The notes beneath the pieces were generated by a model. It saw only the letters and a program-made list of their open reading frames with translations, searched no databases and was not told where the DNA came from. Positions 51,641-59,446 of a stretch of DNA of 64,000 nucleotides are shown here, in pieces (the first letter of the stretch is position 1; the number at the start of each line of letters is the position of its first letter). Where the stretch lies: the NCBI RefSeq assembly GCF_015557635.1, contig NZ_JADNOP010000016.1, forward strand, positions 1 through 64,000. Reading direction: 5' to 3'. The DNA comes from Fusicatenibacter saccharivorans. Lineage in GTDB: Bacteria > Bacillota > Clostridia > Lachnospirales > Lachnospiraceae. Both the position numbers and the translations under genes were made by a program.

Positions 51641-53110
51641 TTAACCTAAATTGTAAAGAGATGGATCTGTCGGCCGCTGCGGATCAATAACAGAGGCAGA
51701 ATCAAACAGATCGCTTGTTCTATCCTCGCCGCCTCCGTAGAGGTTCTGGTACAGACGGTATCCATCCAGGTTTCTTCGTCCCATACGCAGGTAATTGTCT
51801 CTTACCTGAACGAAATACTGGGAGGAATCTACGTTGCAGTAGATGTTGAAGCCCTGACTCTTTAAGTAAGCAAACTTCTCATTGTCCATCGTGTAATCGT
51901 GCCAGTCGGAAAGATCCTGTCCATGTGCAAAGATGATGATATCGCTTCCGCCGATGAGCGGTGCAACATACGTCAGCCATTTCTCGGTATCCGCCTGGAT
52001 CGTCTCGATCGGTTTGTCGCCGACACGGATATGGCCCCAGGTATGGCTTGCGAATGTCCAGCCGTCTGCTTTGATCGCATCGGCTACTTTTTTCGCCTCC
52101 TCGCACTCTTTATCCCAGTCGAAATCCGGGTGTGCATCAAGCCATGCTACCTGATCATCCGTCAGATCTTCTCTTGTCTTGTAATCACCGTCGGTGCGGT
52201 ATCCGAGGATTCCGTCGTAGCCGGTCAGTGCTACGGTTCCGCGCGCATTATGGTATACGGCATCCGGATGCGCTTCGATAAACTGATCCATCAGCGGGAT
52301 GCAGTCGTAAGCACCGGTCACAACAGTTCCGTCATCCTGAATGTATTCGCAGGTCGGTTTTCCGTCGTCGCCGACTACCATCTTGCTGGCAATGCCGCGT
52401 CCGTCGTAAGAGTGGTAATAGGAAAGGTCATCCAGAGAAAGAACGAATGCTTTCTTGCCCTCCGGCAGGTAAATGTCCCCTTCCTCGTAATGAACGGTTC
52501 CGTCATCATCTACGGTCTTTTTCACGAGATCGTTGATCGAAACCATGACATATCCTCTGTCGTACATCTGCTGGGTAATCGCGTTGAACTCATCCACGGT
52601 GGTCATCCACTGGCAGAAGCCTGCGGTCTGTGCGTTGTCCTGATAGAACGCTTTCTGCGGATCGACTACAAGAGAATGATAGAAAATGTGGGTTACTTCG
52701 TTGACGTTGACGCGCACACAGGCATCTCTCGTGCTGGTGTACTCTGCTACTTTTGTGATGATATCCGCGTCGGTTGCTGCGCCCTCTACGCTCTGGAGCT
52801 TTTCAATGGCTCCATCGTAATCGTATGTCTGCGCAAGTGCATCGGCTTCCGCCATAATCTGTGCTTTCGTTGTCGGCGCTTCAGCACTTCCCGTGCTGTC
52901 CGACGATACGGAACCGTCCACCTCTGCTGTTTTCTGATCCTCTTTTTCCTGTGCTTTCTGCTGGATTTTTTCTGTTCCTCCGGCCAAAGCCCAGATTCCA
53001 ATGCCGAAGATGACAAGCAGAACACATAGAATTCCTGTTTTGATCATCAGCGCACGCTTCCGCTTTCTTCTTCGGAGCTCCTTTTTACTGATGTTTTTTT
53101 TCTCACTCAT
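51641..53110 (-). CDS. Membrane-anchored polysaccharide deacetylase-like protein
   Basis: 489 residues from the ATG at 53110 (GGGAGGAAGG upstream). A basic N-terminus precedes one membrane segment (~20-42), then a low-complexity stretch, then a NodB-like domain: LSLDDLSYY supplies the aspartate pair and SHTWGH the two metal histidines of the deacetylase motif. The order fits an extracellular wall or capsule deacetylase. The long insertion between the motifs (~130 residues) is larger than in plain NodB proteins. Confidence 0.82.
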   Translation of the reverse strand: MSEKKNISKKELRRRKRKRALMIKTGILCVLLVIFGIGIWALAGGTEKIQQKAQEKEDQKTAEVDGSVSSDSTGSAEAPTTKAQIMAEADALAQTYDYDGAIEKLQSVEGAATDADIITKVAEYTSTRDACVRVNVNEVTHIFYHSLVVDPQKAFYQDNAQTAGFCQWMTTVDEFNAITQQMYDRGYVMVSINDLVKKTVDDDGTVHYEEGDIYLPEGKKAFVLSLDDLSYYHSYDGRGIASKMVVGDDGKPTCEYIQDDGTVVTGAYDCIPLMDQFIEAHPDAVYHNARGTVALTGYDGILGYRTDGDYKTREDLTDDQVAWLDAHPDFDWDKECEEAKKVADAIKADGWTFASHTWGHIRVGDKPIETIQADTEKWLTYVAPLIGGSDIIIFAHGQDLSDWHDYTMDNEKFAYLKSQGFNIYCNVDSSQYFVQVRDNYLRMGRRNLDGYRLYQNLYGGGEDRTSDLFDSASVIDPQRPTDPSLYNLG

Positions 53111-53285
53111 TTTTCCTTCCTCCCAAAACAGCTTTTGCTTTTCTGGCAAATATTACAGTTTTACCGGACTGACAGAAATTCAGCCCGGACTCTGCTCTTT
53201 CTATTTTAGCTCAAAATACCGGTTCTGTCGAGTAGGTTTCCGGCAGGTTAAGAGAAATGTAAGAAAACCGGTAACGCTCTTTCTT

Positions 53286-54056
53286 TTATGCGCGCTGGCC
53301 GTGTGCCTCATACATGAGAACGGCGGATGCAATCGCTGCGTTTAACGATTCCACTTTTCCTTCCATCGGAATACGGATCAGGCACTCGGCGGCCTCTGCC
53401 ATTGCATCAGTCAGGCCGTTTCCCTCATTTCCGATCAGGAATGCCGTTCCTTTTGTGTAATCCTCCTCGCGGTAGGAATGCACGCCGTGCAGATGTGCCG
53501 CGTACGTACAGATCTTCCGCGCTTTTAAGCCTTTTACAAATCCGACCGCATCGTCGACGATCAGAAACGGCATACGGTAGATCGAGCCCATCGTCGAGCG
53601 GATCGTTTTCGGATTGAAGATATCCGCGGTACCGCGGCTCATGATGATGCCGGTGACTCCTGCGCCCTCTGCGGTGCGGATGATTGTTCCGACATTTCCA
53701 GGGTCCTGCAGATCCTCAAGTACCATCAGAAGCGGTGTCTTTCCGTTGTCCATCACCTCCTCTTCGGTGTAGTGCGGCATACGGATCACACTTAAAACAC
53801 CCTGCGGCGTCTTCGTGTCGCACATGGACTGGAACACGCGGTCGTCCACTACTTCGTATTCTGTCCCGTCGGACGGTATTTCATGCATTTTGCTGCCGCT
53901 CTCAGACACATATACTTTTTTCAGCCATTCCCGCGGCGCTTCCTGGAACATTTTCCAGCCCTCCGCCACGAAAACGTCCTGCTCCCGGCGTTCTTTTGCT
54001 TTTTTGTTCAGCGCAATAATGTTTTTTACCTGTGCATTGCTGCTGCTTGTAATCAT
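53286..54056 (-). CDS. TrmH/SpoU-family RNA 2'-O-methyltransferase
   Basis: 256 residues from the ATG at 54056, which has GAGGGG upstream; an ATG at 54071 overlaps the ktrA stop (ATGA) but is too close to its ribosome site. Substrate-binding N-domain (~1-100), then the SPOUT knot with motifs LEDLQDPGNVGTIIRTAEGAG, FLIGNEGNGL and IPMEGKVESLNAAIASAV. It methylates a ribose in rRNA or tRNA; the exact site cannot be told. It closes the potassium-uptake operon, a common but unexplained pairing. Confidence 0.9.
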   Translation of the reverse strand: MITSSSNAQVKNIIALNKKAKERREQDVFVAEGWKMFQEAPREWLKKVYVSESGSKMHEIPSDGTEYEVVDDRVFQSMCDTKTPQGVLSVIRMPHYTEEEVMDNGKTPLLMVLEDLQDPGNVGTIIRTAEGAGVTGIIMSRGTADIFNPKTIRSTMGSIYRMPFLIVDDAVGFVKGLKARKICTYAAHLHGVHSYREEDYTKGTAFLIGNEGNGLTDAMAEAAECLIRIPMEGKVESLNAAIASAVLMYEAHGQRA

Positions 54057-54067
54057 GAATGGTCCCC

Positions 54068-54724
54068 TCATTTCCTGTTTTTCATCAATTTGGCAAGTTC
54101 TTTGTTTTCGCCGATCAGAATCAGCACTTCCTCTGCGCGGAGCAGCGTCTTCGGATTGACCGTGACACGGATGTCTTCCCCGTCCTTGACGGCGATTACG
54201 TTGATACTGTATTTCTTCCGCAGATCCAGCTCCTCGAGGTTATGCCCCGTCCACGCTTCCGGCACGGGAAGCTCTACCATGGAGAACGAATCCGACAGCA
54301 TGAAGAAGTCCTGGAAGCCGCCGGAAATCAGGCTTTTTCCGAGGCGGATACCCGTCTCACTCTCCGCCATCACGACGCGGTCCGCGCCGACTTTTTTCAA
54401 AATATTGGCATGCATCTGGCTCATGCACTTTGCGATGACGAGCGGCACGCCCGCCTCTTTTGCCTGCAGGGTGGCGAGGATGCTCGACTCCATATTTTCG
54501 GAAATGCCAACGATCACCACATCCATATTGCTGATGCCAAGAGATGCGAACACACGACTGTCCGTGATGTCTGCACGCGCCGCATAGGTAACAAGATCGG
54601 CAATTTCCTGTACCGGCTCAGCGTCTTTATCAACGGCAAGCACTTCTTTTCCTGCCTGCGCAAGTGTCGTTGCTACAGAAAAACCAAACTTTCCAAGTCC
54701 AATGACTGCATACTGTTTACTCAT
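54068..54724 (-). CDS. KtrA/TrkA-type potassium channel regulatory subunit
   Basis: 218 residues. An N-terminal RCK Rossmann domain (GLGKFGFSVATTLAQAGKEVLAVD) followed by a TrkA-C domain (~140-218), i.e. one RCK unit as in KtrA/KtrC rather than the double-length TrkA of proteobacteria. It forms a ring that gates the KtrB-like pore in response to ATP/ADP and, in Firmicutes, c-di-AMP at the TrkA-C domain. Immediately downstream of its partner. Confidence 0.92.
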   Translation of the reverse strand: MSKQYAVIGLGKFGFSVATTLAQAGKEVLAVDKDAEPVQEIADLVTYAARADITDSRVFASLGISNMDVVIVGISENMESSILATLQAKEAGVPLVIAKCMSQMHANILKKVGADRVVMAESETGIRLGKSLISGGFQDFFMLSDSFSMVELPVPEAWTGHNLEELDLRKKYSINVIAVKDGEDIRVTVNPKTLLRAEEVLILIGENKELAKLMKNRK

Positions 54725-54771
54725 TTCTTTTCCTCGTTTTCTGAAATCTGTCCTGTTTTTTATTTTCCCAA

Positions 54772-56157
54772 CTATCCAATCAGAATCCGCTGCTCCGGTC
54801 TCTGAATATCGACATCTTTTCTTCCTGTTCTGCGGCGCAGTGCGACAGCCAGCGTCACCGGCCCGATTCTTCCCATAAACATAACCAGAATAACAATCAC
54901 CTTTCCCATAAAAGGAAGCGTCGGCGTCAGGGAACGGGTGAGGCCCACCGTTGCAACCGCAGAAATAATTTCATACGTACAATCCAGCAGCGGGCTTCCG
55001 GTTACGGAAATCAGCAGCACGGTGGCAGTAAAGACTGTCGTCAGTACAAAAAAGAAAATGACGACAGCGGTACGGATATTTTCTTCCATCACTTTCCGCC
55101 CCCAGGCCACCGTATCTGAGTCTCCGCGAATATAGGAGGCAACCAGCACAACCAGAATGGCAACCGTTGTCGTCTTAACACCACCTGCCGTTCCCATCGG
55201 GGAGCCACCGATGAACATGAGAACCATACTTACCATTGCAGAGCTGTCCGAGAAATCAGCCTGCGGGATCGTCTCAAAGCCTGCCGTTCTTGTCGTCACG
55301 GACTGAAAAAAAGCCGCCATGACCTTCTGCGCCGGTTTCAGGCTGCCAAGTGATGGCGCGTGATTCCAGTCCAGTGCAAGAATCAGCAGTGCTCCACCGA
55401 ACACCAGAATCATGGTTGTCGTTAAAACCAGTTTCGTATGAAGCGTGAATCCTCGCACAAAATTTTTACGGGGCCGTTTTCCCTTCACAAGCTCCTGCAC
55501 CCGCTCCATAACTTCCCACCAGACGGGAAAACCAAGACCGCTCAAAAGAATCAGTCCCATCGTCGTAAAGTTTATCAGCGGGTTCGTTACAAACGGAGCA
55601 AAAGAGGCTTCGCCAACGAGATCGATTCCCGCATTACAGAAAGCGGAAACGGCGTGAAAAATACTGTAGCCGATTCCCTTCCAGAAGCCATACTCCGGCA
55701 CAAACCAGAAGCTATACAGAACCGCCCCCGCAATCTCTACGGTTGCTGTTCCAATCAGAAGCCGGCGCACGATGCCCACACTGCCCTTTAAAACCGGCAG
55801 ATTATAGGTATCCTGAATTAATTTCCGGCTCTGCAGACTGATTTTCCGGCGCAGGATCAGAAACACCATCGTCAGGCACGCCATGATGCCAAGACCTCCG
55901 AACTGAATCAACCCGAGGATCACAATTTTTCCAAAGATACTCCATGTCGTCGCCGTCGGAACGGTGACAAGGCCCGTCACGCAGACAGATGTCGTTGCGG
56001 TAAACAGGGCGTCGAGCCAGTAAACGCTTTTTCCGTCCGCCGCAGAAACCGGCAGGCAAAGAAGAATTGTCCCCAGCAGAATCACCGCAGCAAACCCCAG
56101 CATCATAATCCGCTCCGCCGGGGTATGCCATTTATTTTTGCTTTCTTTTTCGGCCAT
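54772..56157 (-). CDS. KtrB/TrkH-type potassium transporter
   Basis: 461 residues, polytopic. Four pore-loop repeats are seen around TATTSVCVTGL, HAVSAFCNAGID, SVTTRTAGFETI and SAVATVGLTRSLTP, each with the filter glycine. AGGAGG overlaps the stop of the upstream 179-residue gene. It takes up potassium, coupled to the KtrA-like protein encoded next. Confidence 0.95.
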   Translation of the reverse strand: MAEKESKNKWHTPAERIMMLGFAAVILLGTILLCLPVSAADGKSVYWLDALFTATTSVCVTGLVTVPTATTWSIFGKIVILGLIQFGGLGIMACLTMVFLILRRKISLQSRKLIQDTYNLPVLKGSVGIVRRLLIGTATVEIAGAVLYSFWFVPEYGFWKGIGYSIFHAVSAFCNAGIDLVGEASFAPFVTNPLINFTTMGLILLSGLGFPVWWEVMERVQELVKGKRPRKNFVRGFTLHTKLVLTTTMILVFGGALLILALDWNHAPSLGSLKPAQKVMAAFFQSVTTRTAGFETIPQADFSDSSAMVSMVLMFIGGSPMGTAGGVKTTTVAILVVLVASYIRGDSDTVAWGRKVMEENIRTAVVIFFFVLTTVFTATVLLISVTGSPLLDCTYEIISAVATVGLTRSLTPTLPFMGKVIVILVMFMGRIGPVTLAVALRRRTGRKDVDIQRPEQRILIG

Positions 56158-56165
56158 TGCTCCTC

Positions 56166-56705
56166 CTATTCTGCCGCTTCATTTTCTGCTTCACTGCTGT
56201 AGTAGAGCTTTCCGCTCTCACTGTCCGTCACGGTAATATCCGCAAAATATTCCCCGCAGGAACCCTCACACTGGTAATAGACGTCAAACGAAACCGTCAT
56301 GTCATCTTCTCCTTCCAGGTATTCCGCGTGAACCTGATTTTTCGCGGTCCGCGTCGTTCTGCTCCACACTTTATCATCCGCAAGAAGCTCCTTTTTGATC
56401 TTCACAGGAAATTCACTGGATGCAATTTCGTGCTGATTGGACTCGTTTTTGATCCGGTAATAGAGATTCATGTACAGCCCGTCATCTTCCTCATGGAAAA
56501 ACCAGCCGTAGATATCATCCTCCGCAACAATCGTCGGCTGGATCAGCTCAGCGTTTGTTTTGGTCGTGAATGCATTCATCTCATGCGTAAACTCATTCTG
56601 CATCCGGCGATGCTTCATCAGCCAGCTGCCTTCCTTCACACCGGCCGCAGCCACGGCAAGAACGACAGCGCCGATGCAAAGGCCAATGATTTTCTTTTTT
56701 GTCAT
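56166..56705 (-). CDS. Membrane-anchored extracytoplasmic protein, function unknown
   Basis: 179 residues. One N-terminal membrane segment (~5-22) followed by a soluble, beta-looking domain with a cysteine pair (QCEGSCGEYFADITV) that could form a disulfide. No family recognised. Its stop codon is next to the ribosome site of the potassium transporter, so it is the first gene of that operon; a link to potassium or osmotic balance is only positional. Confidence 0.65.
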   Translation of the reverse strand: MTKKKIIGLCIGAVVLAVAAAGVKEGSWLMKHRRMQNEFTHEMNAFTTKTNAELIQPTIVAEDDIYGWFFHEEDDGLYMNLYYRIKNESNQHEIASSEFPVKIKKELLADDKVWSRTTRTAKNQVHAEYLEGEDDMTVSFDVYYQCEGSCGEYFADITVTDSESGKLYYSSEAENEAAE

Positions 56706-56740
56706 TATTTAATTTCCCCTTTTCTTTTCGAAACACAAAA

Positions 56741-56800
56741 ATAAGATACCCCTAAGAACATACTTATGAGTATCTTATCAGTTTGCACATATAAAGTCAA
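56741..56800 (-). promoter_or_regulatory. Promoter of the potassium operon overlapped by an inverted repeat
   Basis: Minus strand TTGACT (56795-56800), 17 bp, TAAGAT (56772-56777). ATAAGATAC (56741-56749) is exactly inverted at 56770-56778, so the repeat covers the -10 box and early transcript. It may be an operator, or an early hairpin with the T-rich stretch that follows. Confidence 0.6.
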
Positions 56801-56963
56801 CGGAGCCAACCCGATCCAGCCTGCTGTTTCTGCCTCACCGAGTGCTTCTGCTACCATAAGCCGGCTGCTGCGGTTTGTAGAAAAGCTACGGAATCTGTGC
56901 TTTTTATTCTACATGAAATTGAGGGAAGATTGTGTTAAAGTTGCGTAAAATATGTTCTCAGGT

Positions 56964-57218
56964 TTATGCACTCGCAAGCACAAGCTCTCTTGTCTCCACA
57001 ATCACGATCTCATCGATCGACACATGCAGTACCGCTGCCAGTACGATCAGGTTGTCGATTGCCGGCATGGCGGTGCCGTGCTGCCACTTGTAGATTGCCT
57101 GCGGGGTGGTGAAACCGAAAATTTCCTGCAGGTCGCGGACGGTAAGGCCTGCCTGCTGCCGCAGTCTTGTAATGTTTCTTCCTGTTGCTTCCATATCAAT
57201 TGACGGAATTGCCATCAT
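56964..57218 (-). CDS. XRE-family regulator, short
   Basis: 84 residues; AGGAGG before the ATG. The helix-turn-helix spans ~11-70: NITRLRQQAGLTVRDLQEIFGF, then TPQAIYKWQHGTAMPAIDNL. No effector domain. Follows rtcB by 49 bases on the same strand. It is a paralogue of the 104-residue regulator at 58815-59129 (shared TVRDxQ, GFxxPQAxYKW, PxxDNxxxL, SIxxI). Confidence 0.85.
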   Translation of the reverse strand: MMAIPSIDMEATGRNITRLRQQAGLTVRDLQEIFGFTTPQAIYKWQHGTAMPAIDNLIVLAAVLHVSIDEIVIVETRELVLASA

Positions 57219-57267
57219 TTTTTTCTTCCTCCTTCTTGCGGAGGAATTTTACTGGTTTCCTCCGCCT

Positions 57268-58476
57268 CTATTCTGATGCTTTGAAATTGTAAACGGGACG
57301 CAGCACCTCCACGACATCGACCGATGCACGGACTATATCGAGAATATCATCCAGCGATTTGTACGCCATCGGCGCCTCGTCCAAGGTATGTTCGTTGACG
57401 GAAGTCGTATAGATTCCCTCCATGCTCTTCCGGTATTCCTCCAGTGCCAGGGTTTCCTTCGCTTTTTTGCGCGACATCAGCCGTCCGGCTCCGTGCGGGG
57501 CAGAATCATTCCACTCCGGATTTCCTTTTCCGACGGCGAGAATACTGCCGTCACGCATATTGATCGGAATCAGCACTCGTTCTCCTTTGTGCGCTGCGAT
57601 TGCGCCTTTTCGGAGTATCATCTCGTTTGTGTCGATATAGTTATGAATCGTGTGGAACGCATCGGTGCCGGTAAGGCCGGTTCGTTCCAGCAGGATTTCC
57701 GCCATTTTTTCCCGGTTCCGGCGTGCAAACTGCTGGCAGATCTCCACGTCGTGCAGATAGGCTTCCAGATATTTTCCGGTCAGATAGCAGAGATCCTCCG
57801 GCATCTGCGCTTCGTCCGGTTTCCACTGCAGCTGTTTTAACGCCTCCTGGATTTCCTTTCTGCGGCCCTGCTCTTTGTAGGTGCGTATGAGCTCCTCGCG
57901 TTTTTCCAGGTACTCGTCATAACCGCGGTCCAGCCGCACTGCCAGATTCTGGTAATACTCTGCCACCTGTTTTCCGAGATTCCGCGAGCCGGAATGGATG
58001 ACGAGATATTTTGTGCCGTCGGCGGCTTCATCGATCTCGATAAAATGGTTGCCGCCGCCTAAGGTTCCAAGCGACCGCTCCAGGCGTTTTGTGTCTTTTA
58101 ATTCCCGGCTGCAGGCAAGTGTCATCAGATCAAAACGTTCCTGTCTCCCCTCCCAGACATTCATGCCGGACGGGATAACATGTGCCGCCTCGTCGATTTT
58201 TGCAAAATCAAGTTCGGCTCTTCCAAGATTTACGGTGTACATGCCGCACCCGATGTCCACGCCGACGACGTTCGGCACTGCCTTGTCGCGGATGGTCATC
58301 GTTGTTCCGATCGTACATCCTTTTCCCGCATGCACATCCGGCATGATACGGATCCGCGAGCCTTCCGTCATCGGATAATCGCACATGCGGCGGATCTGCT
58401 CTATAGCTTCCTCCTCTACGACCCTGGCATAGCAGATGGCTGTATTTACTTTTCCTTTGATTTTGATCTGATCCAT
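57268..58476 (-). CDS. rtcB: RNA-splicing ligase RtcB
   Basis: 402 residues from the ATG at 58476 (GGGAG upstream). Metal-site and catalytic residues are all visible: D75 and C78 in VGVDIGCGM, H144 in GTLGGGNHF, H161 in IHSGSRN, and the guanylylated histidine H328 in APHGAGR. RtcB joins RNA 2',3'-cyclic phosphate or 3'-phosphate ends to 5'-OH ends with GTP. No RtcA or RtcR is present; instead two paralogous XRE regulators flank it. Confidence 0.95.
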   Translation of the reverse strand: MDQIKIKGKVNTAICYARVVEEEAIEQIRRMCDYPMTEGSRIRIMPDVHAGKGCTIGTTMTIRDKAVPNVVGVDIGCGMYTVNLGRAELDFAKIDEAAHVIPSGMNVWEGRQERFDLMTLACSRELKDTKRLERSLGTLGGGNHFIEIDEAADGTKYLVIHSGSRNLGKQVAEYYQNLAVRLDRGYDEYLEKREELIRTYKEQGRRKEIQEALKQLQWKPDEAQMPEDLCYLTGKYLEAYLHDVEICQQFARRNREKMAEILLERTGLTGTDAFHTIHNYIDTNEMILRKGAIAAHKGERVLIPINMRDGSILAVGKGNPEWNDSAPHGAGRLMSRKKAKETLALEEYRKSMEGIYTTSVNEHTLDEAPMAYKSLDDILDIVRASVDVVEVLRPVYNFKASE

Positions 58477-58519
58477 TCCGGATTTCTCCCTTCTCAATTT
58501 GTTCTGATATAAAAATTTA

Positions 58520-58566
58520 ATAGAAAAAGCCACCTATCCCATGTGTTCAACATAAGATAAGCGGCT
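58520..58566 (-). terminator. Terminator between the small gene and rtcB
   Basis: AGCCACCTATC (58528-58538) pairs over 11 bp (two wobbles) with GATAAGCGGCT (58556-58566), with an inner stem, then T5 on the minus strand. rtcB therefore needs its own promoter or readthrough. Confidence 0.78.
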
Positions 58567-58602
58567 CCTCTTCGTTCGTATCCAGTTGTCTGATGCGGTC
58601 GT

Positions 58603-58755
58603 CTAATTTGATCCTCCCGTATCATATTCCACAGAATCCGTTCTGTCGCTTTTCTCAATTGAACATATCAAAACAAAGCCACGCTGTTTGACGACAAACG
58701 TTGCTTCTGGGGTATGTTCTAAATTGCGGTAGCCAAAACGTATTCCTGCTGACAT
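58603..58755 (-). CDS. Small protein of 50 residues, unknown
   Basis: ATG at 58755 with AAAGGG seven bases upstream opens 50 codons. The peptide starts MSAGIRFGYRNLEHTPEATF and has a beta-prone middle (VVKQRGFVLIC) and acidic end. It lies 59 bases after the longer XRE regulator and before a terminator, so the two probably form one transcript. No family recognised. Confidence 0.5.
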   Translation of the reverse strand: MSAGIRFGYRNLEHTPEATFVVKQRGFVLICSIEKSDRTDSVEYDTGGSN

Positions 58756-58814
58756 CTGTTTTCCCTTTCCAAAACCTTTTTAACCGGTTCTTTTTCTGCT
58801 TTTTCTTCACTGTA

Positions 58815-59129
58815 TCACAAAATAACGATTTTGTCATTATACCAGCGGTTTAATCTTTCTCGAATTTCTCTGTATTTGCTTCGGAAACGAGGAATATCCC
58901 CGTCAATGACGAGGATATCTTCGATGCTTGTGTTTAATAATCTGCTTAAAATGAGAAAGTTGTCCAGACTTGGCAGGCACTTGCCGGAAATCCATTTATA
59001 GACCGCCTGTGGATTTTCAAAACCCATGGCATTCTGAATGTCTCTCACGGTGTATCCGCTTTCACGAAGAAGGGATTTGATGCGGCTGCCAGTTTCTTTC
59101 TGCTGGATTGACAAATAAATTGGTTCCAT
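58815..59129 (-). CDS. XRE-family regulator, longer paralogue
   Basis: 104 residues from the ATG at 59129 (GGAGG seven bases upstream; longer frames lack a site). Helix-turn-helix ~15-75 (IKSLLRESGYTVRDIQNAMGF, NPQAVYKWISGKCLPSLDNF), then a basic helical tail (RFRSKYREIRERLNRWYN). It shares its DNA-binding core with the regulator encoded after rtcB. Confidence 0.82.
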   Translation of the reverse strand: MEPIYLSIQQKETGSRIKSLLRESGYTVRDIQNAMGFENPQAVYKWISGKCLPSLDNFLILSRLLNTSIEDILVIDGDIPRFRSKYREIRERLNRWYNDKIVIL

Positions 59130-59217
59130 CCTGCACCTCCATATGTTTAAGCCATCCCGAAACACAGTTTTATCTTATCATCCGGTACTGGAAAAATCCA
59201 GTTTTTTCTTCCTGTTT

Positions 59218-59415
59218 CTACACAACCCGAATGATCTGTTCATACAAAAGGATTTTCTTTTCATCTACATTCCGATTGTCGTGTGCTGCAAGATTGTTCC
59301 GTCCCTCTTCCATCTCTTCTTCGGATGCAAGCTCCTCTTTCCACCAGCTCAGGTGATTGATCCGGTACGGCTTCCAGCCGCGGTCAAAAATCTCATCTCA
59401 ACGACTCTCTTGCAT
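59218..59415 (-). pseudogene. Small gene interrupted by an in-frame TGA
   Basis: ATG at 59415 follows AAGGAAAG, but the sixth codon is TGA (59398-59400). Past it the same frame stays open for 59 codons with a strongly protein-like sequence (EIFDRGWKPYRINHLSWWKE and then a charged helical end) to TAG at 59218. A single TGG-to-TGA change would explain this. It starts 31 bases after the MATE stop on the same strand. No family recognised; readthrough cannot be excluded. Confidence 0.55.
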
Positions 59416-59446
59416 ATGCGCTTTCCTTTTTACCGGAAGAAGATGT

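Noticed and set aside
56741-56778. A c-di-AMP (ydaO-type) riboswitch before the potassium operon
   Set aside because: Only a short inverted repeat lies there, overlapping the -10 box; the long conserved riboswitch core is not visible.
58655-58837. A 60-codon minus-strand frame overlapping the 50-residue gene
   Set aside because: It has no ribosome site, overlaps the end of the longer XRE gene and uses a different frame from the better-supported small gene.
59187-59207. Plus-strand terminator-like hairpin (ACTGGA/TCCAGT then T6)
   Set aside because: No plus-strand gene ends nearby and the T run is on the wrong side for the minus-strand genes; it may be chance.
59398-59400. Selenocysteine codon in the small gene
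   Set aside because: The TGA is at codon six, the context suggests tryptophan, and no clear recoding hairpin directly follows; a nonsense mutation is simpler.
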